64,000 nucleotides of DNA from an uncultured Pelagibacteraceae bacterium (GTDB lineage Bacteria > Pseudomonadota > Alphaproteobacteria > Pelagibacterales > Pelagibacteraceae). Shown here piece after piece: positions 18,016 to 28,022 of the stretch. The position numbers and the translations under genes are program-made. Within the stretch, counting starts at the first letter, position 1. Each line of letters starts with the position of its first letter. The stretch lies in assembly GCA_902524345.1 (NCBI GenBank), contig CABZCX010000001.1:377001-441000 (forward strand), given 5' to 3'. The notes under the pieces are model-generated. The model made no database searches, was not told the DNA's origin, and saw nothing but the letters and a program-made list of their open reading frames with translations.

Positions 18016-18026
18016 AGAATAAACTA

Positions 18027-19715
18027 ATGTGTTTAAAAAAAGTTTTAACGGTAATAATACTAACAATATTCTATCAGACTCATCTTTATTCTAAAAGCAA
18101 TAGTTTCAATAATTTTAATCCAAAAAATTTATCAAATTATTTTTCTGGAATAGTTGCCTTCGAAAATAAAAAAAATTCTGAAGCATTAAATTTTTATAAT
18201 TCATCAAAAATATTGACTAATCAGCATGATCCATATCTAAAAAGATATGTAACAAGTTTAGTATTAGAAAATAAAGTTTCTCAAGCGATCAATATTATTA
18301 GGTTAAATAAAGAAAATGAAAATACGGAATTTTTTGATGCATATTTGTTATTAATTCTCGATAGTTTAAAACGTGGTAATTTTGATGATGCTTACGATCA
18401 GATTAATATAGTAACAGATTTTTTTAATGAAGAAAAATTAAAGTTAGCAGTTCTGAATATTTTAAAAGAATATATTTATGTTTTTAAAGAAAAAAATTAT
18501 TTTGAAAACAAGACAAGTTATGGAAATTTATCGAAAATTTCAGACGCTTTTCAAAAATGCTATTTAGATGACAAAAATACTGAAAATTATTTCCTAGAGG
18601 TAATTAATGAAAGTGATTCTGATTACTCAAGATACGTGTTTTTTTATGTCAGTTATTTAATTGAAAAAGGAAAAATTTCTACTGTTCGTAATATTTTATC
18701 AGAATATGATTATATTAATTCTAAATTATTAATATCCCAGTCTAAAAACTGGGTAGAGGATAGAAAATATGAAAAATTTACAAACATATTTTCATGCAAA
18801 AATCACAATGATGTAATTAGTGAGTTTTTATTTTTGGTCTCTAATCTTTATTCATCTCAAGACGATTTTGAAAAATCTAATTTTTATTTATATCTCTCAA
18901 ATTATTTAAATCCAAAGTTTATATATAATTTATCCTTAGTGGCCGAAAATTATTACTTCAATGAAGATTTCATTAAAGCCAAAAAAATTTTAAAAGGATT
19001 TGATAAAGAAGATAAAATTTATTATTGGTTCCGTATTAAAAAAGAGGCACAAATTAAAGCTGAGGAAGATAATAACAAAAAAAAATCAGTTGCTTTTATA
19101 ACGTCTGAATTCAATAAAATTAAAAAACATAATCATAAGATGATTTTTGATATAGCTAACTTTTATAAAAGTTCTAAAGATTATAAAAATGCAATAAAGT
19201 ATTATTCAAAAGTAATTGAAGATCTAGATGATAATAACATAATTAAGGCTGATGTACTTTACAGAAGGGGTGGAAGCTATGAGAGAATTGGTGAATATGA
19301 AAAATCAGATAAAGATTTGTTAATGTCTTTAGATATAGAGCCAAATGATGCATATGTTTTGAATTATTTAGCATATTCATGGCTTGAAAGAGATTATAAA
19401 ATAGATGAAGCATTAGATATGCTTAAAATAGCCTATGAGTTAGAAAGTAATGATCCATATATAATTGATTCAATTGGTTGGGCTTATTATTTAATAGAGG
19501 ATTATTCTAAAGCTGAAAAATTTTTGCAAAGAGCAGTGGAGTTAATGCCCGAAGATCCAATAGTAAATGATCACTATGGTGATATTTTATGGAAATTAGA
19601 CCAAAAAATACAAGCAAGATATTTTTGGAAAAATGTGCTTAAAATGAAAAAAGCAGAGAAAGAAATGAAAGATAAGATTAATCTTAAATTAATAGTAGGC
19701 ATAAATAAATCTTAA
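18027..19715 (+). CDS. Exported TPR-repeat protein
   Basis: The 562-residue protein has an N-terminal hydrophobic export signal (VLTVIILTIFYQTHLYS) and tetratricopeptide repeats. These are clearest from about residue 390 to 540, for example the stretches YVLNYLAYSWLERD, DPYIIDSIGWAYYLIED and AVELMPEDPIVNDHYGDI. TPR proteins of this form with an adjacent ispE occur in alphaproteobacteria; their role is unknown and probably envelope-related. It starts 11 bp from the divergent glycosylase gene and ends 3 bp before ispE. Confidence 0.8.
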   Translation: MCLKKVLTVIILTIFYQTHLYSKSNSFNNFNPKNLSNYFSGIVAFENKKNSEALNFYNSSKILTNQHDPYLKRYVTSLVLENKVSQAINIIRLNKENENTEFFDAYLLLILDSLKRGNFDDAYDQINIVTDFFNEEKLKLAVLNILKEYIYVFKEKNYFENKTSYGNLSKISDAFQKCYLDDKNTENYFLEVINESDSDYSRYVFFYVSYLIEKGKISTVRNILSEYDYINSKLLISQSKNWVEDRKYEKFTNIFSCKNHNDVISEFLFLVSNLYSSQDDFEKSNFYLYLSNYLNPKFIYNLSLVAENYYFNEDFIKAKKILKGFDKEDKIYYWFRIKKEAQIKAEEDNNKKKSVAFITSEFNKIKKHNHKMIFDIANFYKSSKDYKNAIKYYSKVIEDLDDNNIIKADVLYRRGGSYERIGEYEKSDKDLLMSLDIEPNDAYVLNYLAYSWLERDYKIDEALDMLKIAYELESNDPYIIDSIGWAYYLIEDYSKAEKFLQRAVELMPEDPIVNDHYGDILWKLDQKIQARYFWKNVLKMKKAEKEMKDKINLKLIVGINKS

Positions 19716-19718
19716 TCA

Positions 19719-20561
19719 ATGCGATTAAAGAAGATTAAGTCATATGCTAAAATTAATTTAGCACTAAATGTTCTAGGTAAATCTTCAAAGCTCCATAAAA
19801 TAGAAAGCCTGGTTGCTTTCATAAATATCTATGATCTGATACTGATAAAAAGAATTAATAAAAAAAACCATATTGTAAAATTTAAAGGAAAATTTTCAAA
19901 AAATATCAACTCAAACAATAGTGTCACTAAATTATTAAGAATACTTGATAAAAAAAAATTACTTCAAGAAAAATTTCATATCGAGATAGTCAAGAATGTA
20001 CCACAACAGTCTGGGTTAGGAGGGGGCTCAATGAATGCCGCTAGTATTCTTAATTATTTTATCAAGGAAAAAATATTCTCTTTAGATAAAGAAAAAATTC
20101 GTTCAATAGCTAGATATTTAGGATCAGATGTTATTTTAGGATTAACTAATGATTATCAAGTATTAACTTCTAAGAACCTGACTAAAAAATTCAAAAATTG
20201 CAAAAAATTATATACATTAGTTGTTAAACCTAATTTTGGTTGCTCGACAAAAGCTATTTACGCAGATGTAAGGAATTATGAGACTGCCAAATTTAATATT
20301 CCACGAAAAAAAATGTTTAATCTTAGTTTTTTAAAAAAAATGAGTAATTCTCTGGAAGAAATTGTCTTGGTTAAACACCCAATTTTGAAAAAAATTAAAA
20401 TTTACTTAACAAATTTGTATAATCCTGAGTTTGTAAGAATGACTGGCTCTGGATCAGCTTTTATTGCTTATTATAATTCTAAAAAAAAATGCGACAAAGC
20501 ACTTACACAATTTAATAAAGATTATACAAAATATTGGTGTATAAGCTCAAAAACTATATAA
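19719..20561 (+). CDS. ispE: 4-diphosphocytidyl-2-C-methyl-D-erythritol kinase
   Basis: IspE is the GHMP-family kinase of the MEP isoprenoid pathway. The 280-residue protein begins with SYAKINLALNVLG, has the glycine-rich ATP loop VPQQSGLGGGSMNAA near residue 90, and ends with RMTGSGSAFIAYY (third GHMP motif). It belongs to the same pathway as ispH at 2.3-3.3 kb, which feeds the carotenoid genes. Confidence 0.95.
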   Translation: MRLKKIKSYAKINLALNVLGKSSKLHKIESLVAFINIYDLILIKRINKKNHIVKFKGKFSKNINSNNSVTKLLRILDKKKLLQEKFHIEIVKNVPQQSGLGGGSMNAASILNYFIKEKIFSLDKEKIRSIARYLGSDVILGLTNDYQVLTSKNLTKKFKNCKKLYTLVVKPNFGCSTKAIYADVRNYETAKFNIPRKKMFNLSFLKKMSNSLEEIVLVKHPILKKIKIYLTNLYNPEFVRMTGSGSAFIAYYNSKKKCDKALTQFNKDYTKYWCISSKTI

Positions 20562-20594
20562 ATTTTATTTTTTTGTGTTATATCAATTTTATAT

Positions 20595-20668
20595 TGGGGC
20601 GTAGCCAAGCGGTAAGGCACGGGTTTTTGGTACCTGCATCCTAGGTTCGAATCCTAGCGCCCCAGCCA
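20595..20668 (+). tRNA. tRNA-Gln (anticodon TTG)
   Basis: A full cloverleaf can be drawn. The acceptor stem is TGGGGCG/CGCCCCA with discriminator G and an encoded CCA. The D-arm is GCC...GGC. The anticodon stem CGGGT/ACCTG encloses the loop TTTTGGT with anticodon TTG, and the T-arm is CTAGG TTCGAAT CCTAG. U1-A72 is usual for tRNA-Gln. The gene downstream starts only three bases after the CCA. Confidence 0.96.
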
Positions 20669-20671
20669 AAT

Positions 20672-21946
20672 ATGAAAAGTTTAATAGACAAATTTTTTTT
20701 CAGACAAAATAATCTAGATTCGATAAGTAATAGAATAAAAGACATATCAAAAAAAACTCCGGTGTCTAAAATATTTAATGCCATAAACTCTTATTCAGCT
20801 ACAAGTGAACTTAGATATGTTGGTGGTTGCATAAGAAAAGTTATAAATAATGAAATTTTTGATGATATTGATTTAGCAACAAATATAGCTCCAACAGAGG
20901 TTTGTTCTGCACTCAAAAAAAGCAACGTTGAATTCTATGAGAGTGGAATAGATCATGGAACAATAACAGCAATAATAGAAGATAGTAAATTTGAAATTAC
21001 AAGTTTAAGAGAAGATATTTTGACTGATGGTCGTCATGCAAAAGTTAAATTTTCTGATGATTGGAAAATTGATGCTTCGCGAAGAGATTTCACCATCAAT
21101 TCTATTTACTCAGATAAAGAGGGAAATTTATTTGATCCATATAACGGTTATGAGGATATTAAAAAGGGTAAAATTAATTTTATTGGTAACCCAGAAAAAA
21201 GAATAAAAGAGGACTACTTGAGAATATTGAGATATTTACGATTTTTTTTAAATTATTCTAAACAACCACATGATCCTAAAATTGTTAAAGTTTTAAAAAC
21301 GAATCTTGTTGGCATCGCAAACCTTTCGAAAGAAAGACTGATAGATGAACTAAGAAAGATTCTCAAACCAAATGTGTTAGAAAGTTTGTCAAAAGATAAA
21401 ATAATTTTAGAAATTTTAGTCTCAGTTTTTCCTCAACTAAAACACTTTAATATTTTTTCTAAACTAAATACTAATCTAAAGGATATGCTCTCCAAAATTG
21501 ATTTTATATTTATCATTTCATTATTAATCATCGATGAAACTGATAATGTGGAGTATTTTATTTATAAATTTAACCTATCTAAAAAGGACCAAAAAAGGAT
21601 TAGAGATATAAGCGATTTTTATAAAAAAGAAATAACTTCAAAAACTTTTACTGAAAAAAATTTAAATATGATATTCTATCATTCAGGCAAAGAGACAGTC
21701 TTGGATATTCTAAATTATAGGATATTAAAAACTAACAAATTAGATAAGAATATAGTGGCATTAGTTAGCAAATTTGAAATAAAATCGGTACCGACAATGC
21801 CATTTAAAGCAGATTTCTTAATGTCAAAATATGATATTCCAGAGGGAAAAATGTTAGGGGAAAAACTAAAACTTATTGAGAGTAAATGGATCGAAAATAA
21901 TTTTCAAATATCAGAACAACAGATTGAAAACATAATTAATAATTAA
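20672..21946 (+). CDS. cca: CCA tRNA nucleotidyltransferase / poly(A) polymerase family
   Basis: The 424-residue class II nucleotidyltransferase has the head-domain motif [11 protein letters not shown]...DDIDLATN (metal-binding DxD) and the [12 protein letters not shown] and [15 protein letters not shown] motifs. CCA-adding and poly(A) enzymes share these, and the motifs alone do not separate the two activities. The CCA-adding role is the default in alphaproteobacteria. The ATG lies 3 bp after the encoded CCA of tRNA-Gln, with no Shine-Dalgarno sequence. It overlaps greA's end by 4 bp. Confidence 0.88.
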   Translation: MKSLIDKFFFRQNNLDSISNRIKDISKKTPVSKIFNAINSYSATSELRYVGGCIRKVINNEIFDDIDLATNIAPTEVCSALKKSNVEFYESGIDHGTITAIIEDSKFEITSLREDILTDGRHAKVKFSDDWKIDASRRDFTINSIYSDKEGNLFDPYNGYEDIKKGKINFIGNPEKRIKEDYLRILRYLRFFLNYSKQPHDPKIVKVLKTNLVGIANLSKERLIDELRKILKPNVLESLSKDKIILEILVSVFPQLKHFNIFSKLNTNLKDMLSKIDFIFIISLLIIDETDNVEYFIYKFNLSKKDQKRIRDISDFYKKEITSKTFTEKNLNMIFYHSGKETVLDILNYRILKTNKLDKNIVALVSKFEIKSVPTMPFKADFLMSKYDIPEGKMLGEKLKLIESKWIENNFQISEQQIENIINN

Positions 21947-22419
21947 ATATATTTAACATCTTTAATTTCAAAGTTTTTTTTACCAGCAGGAGTACTAATT
22001 TCAACTAGATCATTTTTATTTTTTCCAATAAGCCCTCTTCCTATTGGTGATTGATAGTAAATTAATTTACTTTTGAGGTCTGCTTCATCCTTTCCAACAA
22101 TCTTGTAATTTATTTTTTCACCTGTATCTAAATTTTCCAAAAAAACTGTTGATCCAAAAATAACTTTGCCATCATTATTCAATTTTGTAACATCAATAAT
22201 GTTTGCTCTCGCGATTATGTCATTAATTTCAGTAATTCTTCCCTCATTATGGGATTGTTCTTCTTTAGCAGCATGATACTCAGCATTTTCTTTTAAATCT
22301 CCATGTGAGCGTGCTTCAGCAATTGCAGCAACAATTTTAGGACGTTTTTTCTCTTTTAAAAAAATTAATTCCTCTTTAAGTTTATTTAAACCGTTTAAAG
22401 TAATTGGCTCTTTATCCAT
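21943..22419 (-). CDS. greA: Transcription elongation factor GreA
   Basis: GreA rescues backtracked RNA polymerase by stimulating transcript cleavage. From the ATG at 22419 the protein is 158 residues, the normal length. It has the N-terminal coiled coil with [15 protein letters not shown] (the acidic tip D/E region) and the C-terminal domain ending in [13 protein letters not shown]. Starts further upstream would run into hemF, whose stop is at 22421. Confidence 0.96.
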   Translation of the reverse strand: MDKEPITLNGLNKLKEELIFLKEKKRPKIVAAIAEARSHGDLKENAEYHAAKEEQSHNEGRITEINDIIARANIIDVTKLNNDGKVIFGSTVFLENLDTGEKINYKIVGKDEADLKSKLIYYQSPIGRGLIGKNKNDLVEISTPAGKKNFEIKDVKYI

Positions 22420-22420
22420 T

Positions 22421-23248
22421 TTATTTCCATTTTGCAATTGGCGGTAACGACATTAAAATACCCTCAACATTTCCACCTGTTTGCAATCCAAATTTTGTTC
22501 CTCTATCATAAAGCAAATTAAATTCTGTATACCTACCTCTTTTTATATATTGCATTTCCTTATCTTTTAAAGTCCATTTTTTTTTTAACTTCTTTTTTAT
22601 AATTTTTTTAAATATTAATTCAAATGTGGTACCGACCTCCCTGACAAATTTAAAATCTTTTTCAAAATCATTTTTTTTGTAGTCAAAAAAAATTCCCCCA
22701 ATCCCTCTTGCTTCTTTTCGGTGGGGTAAATAAAAATATTCGTCACACCATTTTTTGTATTTTGGATAATATTTTTTGTTATGACGATTACACATTTTTT
22801 TTAATATTTTGTGAAATTCCTTTCTCTCATTTTCATCTTTTTTGGATGGAGTGACATCCATACCCCCACCAAACCAATCATGAGATGTGCAAATATATCT
22901 GGTATTAAAATGCATCGCTGGAATTAGAGGGTTTTTCATATGCATTACTACAGAAATACCTGATGCCCAAAAATTCGGATTTTTCTCGGCACCTGGAATT
23001 TGTTTTTGAAAATGTTTTGGAAATTTCCCATAAACTTTTGAAAAATTTACGCCTACTTTATCAAATATTCTTCCATCTTTAAGTATTCTATATTCACCAC
23101 CACCTTCATCTTTATTTTGATTTCTTTTCCATGTTGTTGATTTAAATTTAATCTTATTTTTTTCTAGCTCACTTATGCTATGACATATTGAGTCTTGTAA
23201 AGTTTTAAACCAATTACTTGTTAAATCTTTTCTAATTTCTAAATCCAT
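22421..23248 (-). CDS. hemF: Oxygen-dependent coproporphyrinogen III oxidase
   Basis: HemF oxidatively decarboxylates coproporphyrinogen III in heme synthesis. The 275-residue protein has the family blocks [10 protein letters not shown]...[23 protein letters not shown] and [18 protein letters not shown]. It lies between trmL and greA with 1-base gaps, so the three are probably co-transcribed. Its product pathway supplies heme to the bc1 genes that start just beyond trmL on the other strand. Confidence 0.96.
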   Translation of the reverse strand: MDLEIRKDLTSNWFKTLQDSICHSISELEKNKIKFKSTTWKRNQNKDEGGGEYRILKDGRIFDKVGVNFSKVYGKFPKHFQKQIPGAEKNPNFWASGISVVMHMKNPLIPAMHFNTRYICTSHDWFGGGMDVTPSKKDENERKEFHKILKKMCNRHNKKYYPKYKKWCDEYFYLPHRKEARGIGGIFFDYKKNDFEKDFKFVREVGTTFELIFKKIIKKKLKKKWTLKDKEMQYIKRGRYTEFNLLYDRGTKFGLQTGGNVEGILMSLPPIAKWK

Positions 23249-23249
23249 A

Positions 23250-23726
23250 TTAAATTAAATTTGTTTGTTTTAGGCTCTCAGCTAAAATAATAGCAACAGA
23301 TGAGGAGATATTTAGTGATCTTTTATTATTTTTCATAGGTATCTTTAATTTGTTTTTAATTAATCCATGTACTTTTTCTGGTACTCCAGCACTTTCCCTC
23401 CCAAATAAAATAGTATCATTCTTTTCAAACTTAAATTTAGTATATGAAATAGAAGCCTTGGTGGTCATTAATACAATTCTATGATTCTTTTTATCCTTAT
23501 AAAATCTATCGAAGCTTTGATAAAACTTAATCTCTTTATTATCCATATAATCCATTACAACCCTTTTAAATCTCTTATCATTTAACAAGAAGCCACATGG
23601 CTCTATAATTTCTAATTCTGCCCCAAGACATGCACAAGTTCTTATTATAGCTGCTGTATTTTGGGGTATATCAGGTTCAAATAAAGCAATTTTGGGACCC
23701 GAAAATATTAAACTATTATGTGTCAT
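23250..23726 (-). CDS. trmL: tRNA (cytidine(34)-2'-O)-methyltransferase
   Basis: The 158-residue SPOUT enzyme methylates the wobble position of tRNA-Leu. FEPDIPQNTAAIIRTCACLG, LFGRESAGVPE and the C-terminal RSLNISSSVAIILAE (SAM-binding trefoil knot) identify the TrmL subfamily. It is divergent from petA across a 92-bp gap that must hold promoters for both directions; I could not pick out a convincing consensus there. Confidence 0.92.
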   Translation of the reverse strand: MTHNSLIFSGPKIALFEPDIPQNTAAIIRTCACLGAELEIIEPCGFLLNDKRFKRVVMDYMDNKEIKFYQSFDRFYKDKKNHRIVLMTTKASISYTKFKFEKNDTILFGRESAGVPEKVHGLIKNKLKIPMKNNKRSLNISSSVAIILAESLKQTNLI

Positions 23727-23818
23727 TCTTTCAGTAGTAAATTGAGTATTTTATATTATATGAAACATATATTTAAGTAGAAAAAATCTATTTTGAGTAT
23801 ATTTAATTAAATTTAACA

Positions 23819-24328
23819 ATGTCTGAAAAAAAAACTGAGAGAAGAGATTTTTTATTCACAGCTACAGCCGCAGTCGGAGCTGTAGGGGTAGGGGCAACAG
23901 TTTGGCCGATGATAGATCAAATGAACCCAGACGCTTCAGTAAAGGCTCTAGCTAGTACAGAAGTAGATGTGAGCTCAATGAACCCAGGAAAAACTATTAC
24001 AGTTTTGTGGAGAGGTAAACCTGTTTTTATTAGACGAAGAACCCCAGAAGAAATTGATGAAGCAAGAGCTGTTAAATTAGATGATTTAAAACATCCAGAA
24101 AAAGATGAGGATAGAGCTAAAAATCCAGAGTGGCTTGTGATGCTTGGAGTATGCACGCATTTAGGATGTGTACCCTTAGACCAAAAAGGTGATTACAACG
24201 GTTGGTTCTGCCCTTGCCATGGATCTCATTACGATATTTCTGGAAGAATTAGAAAAGGACCAGCACCTACAAACATGGAAATTCCTAAATATGAATTTGT
24301 TAACGCTAATACCATTAAGATCGGATAA
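23819..24328 (+). CDS. petA: Ubiquinol-cytochrome c reductase, Rieske iron-sulfur subunit
   Basis: The 169-residue protein has an N-terminal twin-arginine-like segment ([20 protein letters not shown]) that serves as Tat signal and membrane anchor. The [2Fe-2S] boxes are CTHLGC and CPCHGSHYD. It passes electrons from ubiquinol to cytochrome c1. It is the first gene of petABC; petB starts 5 bp after its stop. Confidence 0.97.
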   Translation: MSEKKTERRDFLFTATAAVGAVGVGATVWPMIDQMNPDASVKALASTEVDVSSMNPGKTITVLWRGKPVFIRRRTPEEIDEARAVKLDDLKHPEKDEDRAKNPEWLVMLGVCTHLGCVPLDQKGDYNGWFCPCHGSHYDISGRIRKGPAPTNMEIPKYEFVNANTIKIG

Positions 24329-24333
24329 AAACT

Positions 24334-25602
24334 ATGAGTGATCACGAATATACACCTAAGTCAAATTTTGGAAAATGGTTCAACGATAGATTACCATTAT
24401 TAACTTTAGCAAACCATTTAACTGATTATCCAACACCTAAGAATTTAAATTATTGGTGGACATTTGGTGGTATTTTAACTTTTTGTTTAGTTACCCAAAT
24501 AGTTACAGGTTTAGTTCTTGCTATGCACTATATTGCTCATGCTGATATGGCATTTGATAGCGTGGAACATATAATGCGTGATGTGAATTATGGATGGTTA
24601 ATAAGATACATTCATGCAAATGGAGCATCAATGTTTTTTCTAGCTGTCTACATACATATATTTAGATCCTTGTTCTATGGATCTTATAAAGCTCCAAGAG
24701 AAATAATCTGGATTATAGGTATTATTATTTATTTACTAATGATGGCAGCAGCTTTTATGGGTTATGTACTTCCTTGGGGACAAATGAGTTTTTGGGGAGC
24801 AACTGTTATTACGAATTTGTTTAGCGCAATTCCATTAGTTGGTGAAGGTATTGTAACATGGTTATGGGGAGGGTATTCTGTTGATAACCCAACATTGACA
24901 AGATTTTTTACTCTTCATTATTTAATTCCTTTTTTAATTTTAGGTTTAGTTGTTCTTCATATTTGGGCATTACATGTTCCAGGTAATAATAATCCCATTG
25001 GTATAGATGTTAAAAAACCTTCTAAAGATACTGTCCCTTTTCATCCTTACATAGTTATAAAAGATGCTTTTGCTTTATTAATGTTCATGATTGTTTTTGC
25101 TTTTTTTGTTTTTTATACACCAAATATTTTAGGTCATGCAGATAACTATATAGAAGCAAATCCACTTGTTACACCCGCTCATATTGTTCCCGAATGGTAC
25201 CTTTTACCATTTTACGCAATTTTAAGATCTGTACCTGATAAATTAATGGGTGTGATAGCAATGCTATCAGCTATTTTTATCTTAGCAGCCTTACCTTGGT
25301 TGGATACTTCAAAAATAAGATCAGCAGTATTTAGACCTTTGTACAGACAATTTTATTGGATCCTCGTAGCTGATGTTTTAATTTTAGGATACGTGGGAGC
25401 AATGCCCGCTGAAGGTTTATATTTGCTTATTGCTAGAGTAGCGACCGCGTACTATTTTTTACATTTTTTAGTCATTTTACCTATTTTAGGCTTTAGGGAG
25501 AGAACATTACCAGTTCCATTAAGCATTACAGAACCAGTTTTAGGTGGCTCTTCAAACTTAGCAGCCGCCAGAGATGATAGTAGGTTAGAAAAGTTAAAGT
25601 GA
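24334..25602 (+). CDS. petB: Cytochrome b of the bc1 complex
   Basis: The 422-residue integral membrane protein carries the two b hemes and both quinone sites. Visible landmarks are paired heme His residues in [17 protein letters not shown] and HIWALH, and the Qo-site PEWY motif in [19 protein letters not shown]. The length matches full-length bacterial cytochrome b. Its stop overlaps the petC start by 4 bp. Confidence 0.97.
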   Translation: MSDHEYTPKSNFGKWFNDRLPLLTLANHLTDYPTPKNLNYWWTFGGILTFCLVTQIVTGLVLAMHYIAHADMAFDSVEHIMRDVNYGWLIRYIHANGASMFFLAVYIHIFRSLFYGSYKAPREIIWIIGIIIYLLMMAAAFMGYVLPWGQMSFWGATVITNLFSAIPLVGEGIVTWLWGGYSVDNPTLTRFFTLHYLIPFLILGLVVLHIWALHVPGNNNPIGIDVKKPSKDTVPFHPYIVIKDAFALLMFMIVFAFFVFYTPNILGHADNYIEANPLVTPAHIVPEWYLLPFYAILRSVPDKLMGVIAMLSAIFILAALPWLDTSKIRSAVFRPLYRQFYWILVADVLILGYVGAMPAEGLYLLIARVATAYYFLHFLVILPILGFRERTLPVPLSITEPVLGGSSNLAAARDDSRLEKLK

Positions 25603-26378
25603 AAAAATTCTTAAAATTATTTTTTTACATATTCTTTTTAATCCCTTTTTTGCCCCAGGTATATGCTGCAGAAAAGGTCGAATACTTGACCACTGATTGG
25701 AGTTTTAAAGGATTATTTGGCAAGTTTGACCGCTCAGCTTTACAGAGAGGTTACCATGTTTATACCGAAGTATGTTCCTCTTGTCATTCTATGAAATACT
25801 TAAGTTATAGAAATTTAGCCCAAGAAGGTGGTCCCGAATTTACTGAAGCTGAGGCCAAAGCAATCGCAGCCTCTTTTGAGGTAACAGATGGTCCCAACTC
25901 TGATGGAGAGATGTTCACAAGACCTGGAAAATTGTCAGATAAATTCGTGATGCCTTACGAAAATGTAAAAGCAGCCCAAGCTGCTAATGGAGGGGCTTAT
26001 CCACCTGATATGTCCGTGCTAGTGAAAGCAAGGGGTGGTGGAGTAGATTATATTTACTCATTACTGCAAGGGTATGAAGATCCACCAGCAGGAGTTACTT
26101 TGGATGATGGAGTTTACTACAATAAATATATGTACGGTAATAAAATAAAAATGGCTAATCAATTATCTGATGGGTTAATTGAGTATTCAGATGGTACAAA
26201 GGCCACAGTTGAACAGATGTCAAAAGATGTTACTACTTTTCTGATGTGGTCAGCTGAACCTCATTTAGAGTCAAGACATAAAATGGGATTTAAAGCAATC
26301 GTATACTTAATTATTCTTACAATTTTAGTTTACTTTAGTATGAAAAGAATTTGGTCACGTATTGAAACGAAAGTTTAG
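25599..26378 (+). CDS. petC: Cytochrome c1 of the bc1 complex
   Basis: The 259-residue protein has a signal peptide ([19 protein letters not shown]), a covalent heme motif CSSCH near residue 60 and one C-terminal membrane anchor ([17 protein letters not shown]). It starts with GTG that overlaps the petB stop (GTGA). The 3' end overlaps ychF on the opposite strand by 24 bp. Confidence 0.96.
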   Translation: MKKFLKLFFYIFFLIPFLPQVYAAEKVEYLTTDWSFKGLFGKFDRSALQRGYHVYTEVCSSCHSMKYLSYRNLAQEGGPEFTEAEAKAIAASFEVTDGPNSDGEMFTRPGKLSDKFVMPYENVKAAQAANGGAYPPDMSVLVKARGGGVDYIYSLLQGYEDPPAGVTLDDGVYYNKYMYGNKIKMANQLSDGLIEYSDGTKATVEQMSKDVTTFLMWSAEPHLESRHKMGFKAIVYLIILTILVYFSMKRIWSRIETKV

Positions 26379-27428
26379 AATATCTCCATCTTGAACAATA
26401 TAATCTTTACCTTCTAATCTCAGTTTACCATTAGTTTTTGAGTTCACCCAACCTTCATTGCTAATAAAATCGTCATATGAAACCGTTTCAGCTCTTATAA
26501 ATCCTTTTTCAAAATCTGAATGAATTTCACCTGCTGCCTTAGGCGCAGTACTATTCATCTGAATAGTCCATGCTCTAGTTTCTTCTGGACCAGACGTAAA
26601 GTAAGTTTCTAATCCTAGAATATTATAAGCTTTTTGTATTAATAGGCTTAACCCTGTGCTCTTTAAACCAATCATATCCATATAGTTTTTTCTTTCATCA
26701 ACATCTAATTCGTTAATTTGATTTTCTATATCAGCGGATATAACTAATGTGTTTTCTTGGCCAAATTTATCTATAAAAGATTTTGAGTAATTGTTACCAC
26801 TCTGAACACTTTTTTCATCAACATTACATACAAATATTTTAGGTTTGATAGATAACAGTCCACTTTGATTTAATAGTTTTTTATCAAATTGGTTTTTTAA
26901 TATAGAAATATCCCTATCATTATTAATACAATCTAAAGCATTCTCAAGAATTTCAATTATTGACTTGTCAACATTTTTTTTATTGTTCTTTTCGAGCCTT
27001 TTTTGTATCGACTCAAGGTCAGCAAGCATCATTTCTGTTTCAATAATTTCTAGATCTCTTACTGGATCTACAGTTGAATTAACATTTTGTATATCACTAG
27101 AGTCAAAGCATCTTATCATATGAATGATTGCATCAACTTCTCTTATGTGAGCAAGAAATTTATTTCCAAGACCTTCACCCTTTGAAGCACCTTTGACTAA
27201 TCCTGCGATATCAACAAATGAGATTGTTGTATTAATGACTTTTTTAGATTTAGAGATTTTTGCTAAACTATTAAGCCTATTATCAGGTACAGCAACAATA
27301 CCGACATTAGGATCAATCGTACAAAACGGAAAATTTGCAGCTTGTGCTTTATTTGAATTTGTTAAAGCATTAAATAATGTGGATTTACCAACATTTGGCA
27401 AACCAACAATTCCGCATTTCAAGCTCAT
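26355..27428 (-). CDS. ychF: Ribosome-associated GTPase/ATPase YchF
   Basis: The 357-residue Obg-family protein has the P-loop GLPNVGKSTLFNALT at the N-terminus, FVDIAGLVKGASKGEGLGN (switch region) and a C-terminal TGS domain ending in [11 protein letters not shown]. The NKxD position reads NVDE, as expected for YchF, which prefers ATP. It shares one base with the pth stop, and its 3' end overlaps petC. Confidence 0.96.
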   Translation of the reverse strand: MSLKCGIVGLPNVGKSTLFNALTNSNKAQAANFPFCTIDPNVGIVAVPDNRLNSLAKISKSKKVINTTISFVDIAGLVKGASKGEGLGNKFLAHIREVDAIIHMIRCFDSSDIQNVNSTVDPVRDLEIIETEMMLADLESIQKRLEKNNKKNVDKSIIEILENALDCINNDRDISILKNQFDKKLLNQSGLLSIKPKIFVCNVDEKSVQSGNNYSKSFIDKFGQENTLVISADIENQINELDVDERKNYMDMIGLKSTGLSLLIQKAYNILGLETYFTSGPEETRAWTIQMNSTAPKAAGEIHSDFEKGFIRAETVSYDDFISNEGWVNSKTNGKLRLEGKDYIVQDGDILNFRFNT

Positions 27429-27988
27429 TATTTATTATTAACAGTACTTGAGAATAGATCTAATTTTTTTTCTACCAAAATAGAAATTGATTCAGTAATG
27501 CTCTTTGAAATTTTTTCAATTCCAACTGTTTCATCTTCATTAAAATTTTGTAAAACATAATCCGCAACCTCAATGCCGTTCTCAGGTTTTCCAATACCTA
27601 TCCTAACTCTTGAATAATCTTTGCCGATGAATTTATCGATTGAGGCAATTCCGTTATGACCTGCACTTGATCCACCAAATTTTACTTTAATTTTTCCAAG
27701 TTCAACATCAAGATCATCATGAAAAACTATCACGTCTTCAGCATCAATTTTAAAATATTCTATTAATTCTCTTATGCAAATGCCTGAATTGTTCATGAAT
27801 GTTAGGGGTTTAATTGCGTAAATTTTCTTATTGTTAATATTCCCAGTCGTAAGAAGACCTTTAAATTTTGGCTTTTGTTTAGAAAGACTAAATTCTTTAT
27901 TAATGTTATCTATAATTTTAAAACCAACATTGTGACGGTTATTTTCGCTATCTGGAGTTGGATTACCTAAACCTACAAACAAAAGCAT
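27428..27988 (-). CDS. pth: Peptidyl-tRNA hydrolase
   Basis: Pth recycles peptidyl-tRNAs released during translation. The 186-residue protein has FVGLGNPTPDSENNRHNVGF (with the catalytic His), PLTFMNNSG, FHDDLDVELGKIKVKFGGSSAGHNG and the downstream RVRIGIGKP, all family signatures. It belongs to the common rplY-pth-ychF operon. Confidence 0.97.
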   Translation of the reverse strand: MLLFVGLGNPTPDSENNRHNVGFKIIDNINKEFSLSKQKPKFKGLLTTGNINNKKIYAIKPLTFMNNSGICIRELIEYFKIDAEDVIVFHDDLDVELGKIKVKFGGSSAGHNGIASIDKFIGKDYSRVRIGIGKPENGIEVADYVLQNFNEDETVGIEKISKSITESISILVEKKLDLFSSTVNNK

Positions 27989-28022
27989 AAATTATTGAGA
28001 AGTTATATCCAATTTAAATAGA

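Noticed and set aside
23727-23818. Consensus sigma70 promoter for petA
   Set aside because: TTGAGT occurs twice (23742 and near 23793), but no good -10 box sits at 16-18 bp from either, so no call is made.
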